Below, in pieces: positions 62,184 to 64,000 of a stretch of 64,000 bases of DNA; positions within the stretch are counted from its first letter, which is position 1, and each line of letters opens with the position of its first letter. The DNA lies in contig CP136571.1 of NCBI GenBank assembly GCA_035192965.1, positions 2,066,501 to 2,130,500 on the forward strand. The letters are read 5' to 3'. A program made the translations under genes and the position numbers. The DNA is from Fuscovulum sp. GTDB taxonomy: Bacteria > Pseudomonadota > Alphaproteobacteria > Rhodobacterales > Rhodobacteraceae. The notes beneath the pieces are model-generated. The model had not been told where the DNA came from. It ran no database searches and worked only from the letters and a program-made list of their open reading frames with translations.

Positions 62184-63266
62184 TTACCTCTTTGTATCGG
62201 CATCGGGCAGGATGGCGGCGCGGTTGGCGTCAAAGCCCATCCAGACCTGATCGCCAATCGCGGGGATCGCGGCTGATCCGTCATTGCGCAATTCCGCGAC
62301 CATCTTCATGCCGCTGTCCGATACCGCATGGATGGCGATGAAACTGCCTTCAAACGACACTTCCTCTACCATCCCATGCACCCCGTTTTCGGGGGGGGCG
62401 GTCTGGCTGATGATCGTGTGTTCCGGGCGCACATAAAGCTTTACACCCTTGCCGGAAACGCCCTGCCCAATGCGGGCGCGGAAGCTGCCATGCGGTGTCG
62501 ACAGGCTTGCCATGCCTTCGGAAACGATACCAAGATCGCCAGTGAACACGTTGTTTTCGCCCACAAAAGACGCAACAAAGCCGTTGACTGGATTGTTATA
62601 GATTTCGCGCGGATCGGCGATCTGCTGGATGCGTCCATGGCTCATCACCCCGACACGGTCGGACATGGCCAGCGCCTCGCCCTGATCGTGGGTGATGTAG
62701 ATGAAGGTCACGCCGGTTCGCTTCTGGATCGCCCGCAATTCCGCCCGCATGTGCTGGCGCAGTTTCAGGTCAAGCGCCGAAAGCGGTTCGTCCAGCAGCA
62801 TCACCTGCGGCTCCACCGCCAACGCGCGCGCAATCGCAACACGCTGCTTCTGCCCGCCGGAAAGCTGGCTCACCATCTTGTCGCCTGCGCCGGGCAGATC
62901 GACCAACGCCAGCAATTCCTCGGCCTTTGCGCGGCGCGTGGCCTTGTCGACCCCCCGCACCTCCAACCCGAAAGAGATATTTTCCCAGATCGTCATCAGG
63001 GGAAACAATGCCAGATTCTGAAAGATCAGCGCAGTCGGCCGTTGGTTGGGCCGCTGCCCGCGCATATCTTTGCCGCCGATGCGGATCACCCCCTGCGTCG
63101 GTTCTATGAACCCAGACACCATCCGCAGGATCGTGGTCTTGCCACAGCCCGACGGCCCAAGGAATGAGAAGAACTCTCCCGGTTTTATGGACACATTCGC
63201 ATGGTCAACCGCGCGAAAGCTGCCAAAGTCGCAGCATACGTTATCAAGATCAATTCCGGCGCTCAT
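62184..63266 (-). CDS. spermidine/putrescine-type ABC ATP-binding protein (PotA type)
   Basis: A 360-residue ATPase with Walker A GPSGCGKTTI, signature LSGGQKQRVAIARAL, Walker B MLLDEPLSALD, H-loop ITHDQGEALAMSD and a TOBE tail (GVKLYVRPEHTIISQ). ATG 63266 is chosen at the conserved start MSAGIDLDNV; the open frame upstream has no homology. It lies 182 bases downstream of the binding-protein gene, with a hairpin between. Confidence 0.93.
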   Translation of the reverse strand: MSAGIDLDNVCCDFGSFRAVDHANVSIKPGEFFSFLGPSGCGKTTILRMVSGFIEPTQGVIRIGGKDMRGQRPNQRPTALIFQNLALFPLMTIWENISFGLEVRGVDKATRRAKAEELLALVDLPGAGDKMVSQLSGGQKQRVAIARALAVEPQVMLLDEPLSALDLKLRQHMRAELRAIQKRTGVTFIYITHDQGEALAMSDRVGVMSHGRIQQIADPREIYNNPVNGFVASFVGENNVFTGDLGIVSEGMASLSTPHGSFRARIGQGVSGKGVKLYVRPEHTIISQTAPPENGVHGMVEEVSFEGSFIAIHAVSDSGMKMVAELRNDGSAAIPAIGDQVWMGFDANRAAILPDADTKR

Positions 63267-63405
63267 CGCGTCGTGGTCCCCTGTCGTGGCGTGTTTTCTT
63301 TTGTTCGTTTTGATCAGGCTATCAGGCCTGTTCCGCCGCGCAATCTGTATTGCCAGATTGCATCGCCAGAACTGTCCCGCCAGCGCAGGATGCCTCGCAA
63401 ATGAA

Positions 63406-63430
63406 CACGCCGGACCAAAGGCCCGGCGTG
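63406..63430 (-). other. hairpin between binding-protein and ATPase genes
   Basis: CACGCCGG (63406-63413) pairs with CCGGCGTG (63423-63430), extendable to 11 pairs with one A-C mismatch and an AAA/TTT loop. It begins about 20 bases after the binding-protein stop. It is placed like the hairpins at 51174-51249 and may set unequal expression. Confidence 0.65.
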
Positions 63431-63448
63431 CTGTCACTGTAAGACCGA

Positions 63449-64000
63449 TCAGGAGGCCTTGTACTTGTCAGCGTATTCCGACCGCTTGGCCAGGAACTCG
63501 GCCGACTGATCCGGCCACCACCACAGTTTCGACAGCGCTTCATCGTTGAAGGTGCCGTTGTAATAGGCCGACACTTCCGGATCCATGAAGTCGGAAGCGC
63601 CTTTGCCAACCGGGTTGGCCGAGAATGCGGTCGCCCACATTGCAGCGCCTTCTCCGGTCGAGATCCACTTCACGAATTCATGCGCCTGATCCACGTTGGT
63701 CGCATTCTTCATAAGGACAAAGCCCTGATGCCATGCAATCGCACCTTCGACCGGGGCCACATACTTGTAGCCGTCATTGCGCAGGTTGAAGCCGGTGGAA
63801 TCCCAGCACAGGCCCAGCGTCGCGCCGTTGGCGGTGAAGCCGGCATTCGCCTCGTTCTCACCCGACCACCACTGCACGACATTGCCCTTGGCCTTGATCG
63901 CCTCGGCCAGTGCGATATCCCACAGTTCGACCATGGCGCCCATGTCGGTATAGCCATCCATCCACGGACGCGGCAGCTTGCCCTGTGCATCCAGCCAGCG
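63449..64000 (-). CDS. extracellular solute-binding protein, polyamine type (partial)
   Basis: The C-terminal 183 residues of a periplasmic binding protein; the frame is open to the window edge at 64000, so the N-terminus lies outside. Visible features are MDGYTDMGAMVELWDIALAE, GATLGLCWDSTGFNLRNDGY, PVEGAIAWHQGFVLMKNATN, a Glu/Asp-lined binding-pocket pattern like PotD/PotF, and the end SEYADKYKAS. With the following ATPase and permeases it forms one importer. Confidence 0.88.
   Translation of the reverse strand, partial: RWLDAQGKLPRPWMDGYTDMGAMVELWDIALAEAIKAKGNVVQWWSGENEANAGFTANGATLGLCWDSTGFNLRNDGYKYVAPVEGAIAWHQGFVLMKNATNVDQAHEFVKWISTGEGAAMWATAFSANPVGKGASDFMDPEVSAYYNGTFNDEALSKLWWWPDQSAEFLAKRSEYADKYKAS

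Noticed and set aside
1..64000. CRISPR arrays, tRNA/rRNA genes, insertion sequences, prophage genes
   Set aside because: No regular repeat-spacer array, cloverleaf-like gene, transposase or integrase was seen. The small repeats found are hairpin clusters and operator-like palindromes.

Overview
The window is GC-rich, gene-dense DNA from an alphaproteobacterium, most likely a Rhodobacteraceae/Paracoccaceae (Rhodobacter-like) species. The evidence is a complete mitochondrial-type complex I (nuo) operon with the extra genes typical of this group, followed by birA-coaX-rnj, plus glmU-glmS, tatABC, prfC and efp/epmA, and several ABC uptake systems. No rRNA, tRNA, CRISPR array, transposase or phage gene was recognised. 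Identities are from reading the translations; no database search was run.

Layout. 0-4 kb (minus strand): glmU-glmS-alkD, which couples UDP-GlcNAc synthesis to a DNA-alkylation repair gene. 4-6 kb (plus): a phosphoglycolate phosphatase and a DegT-family aminotransferase, then a cluster of four AT-rich hairpins and a convergent creA-like gene. 6.9-29.4 kb (plus): one long, largely overlapping gene string nuoA-N with ten non-nuo genes between the subunits (a sulfotransferase, a membrane helix-hairpin-helix protein, three small lipoproteins, DUF-type proteins and a carboxymuconolactone decarboxylase-like protein), then birA, coaX and RNase J. It ends at a second four-hairpin cluster and a bidirectional terminator shared with a DEAD-box helicase gene.

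29.5-48.5 kb: helicase, two unknown envelope proteins, prfC, a short-chain dehydrogenase, an orphan FbpC-like ATPase, two paralogous YafY-type regulators around a small monooxygenase-like gene (with a matched pair of CTGACA-N6-TGTCAG palindromes), tatABC, a DUF815 ATPase, a CorC/HlyC-like protein, an NlpD-like LysM/LytM lipoprotein with pcm and surE, divergent efp/epmA, and a stand-alone receiver protein.

48.5-57.4 kb: a LacI-type regulator and an ABC importer operon (binding protein, two permeases, a 62-aa membrane protein, a VOC protein, two ATPases) ending in a fused dihydroxyacetone kinase. The layout resembles polyol/triose uptake and phosphorylation. A lipid kinase and a phosphoesterase follow. 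59.2-64 kb (minus): a spermidine/putrescine-type ABC importer, whose binding-protein gene runs off the window edge, and a Gfo/Idh/MocA dehydrogenase.

The least explained items are the genes embedded in nuo, the clustered-hairpin element seen twice, the two operator-like palindrome sets and a 12-bp-period repeat near 60.3 kb.
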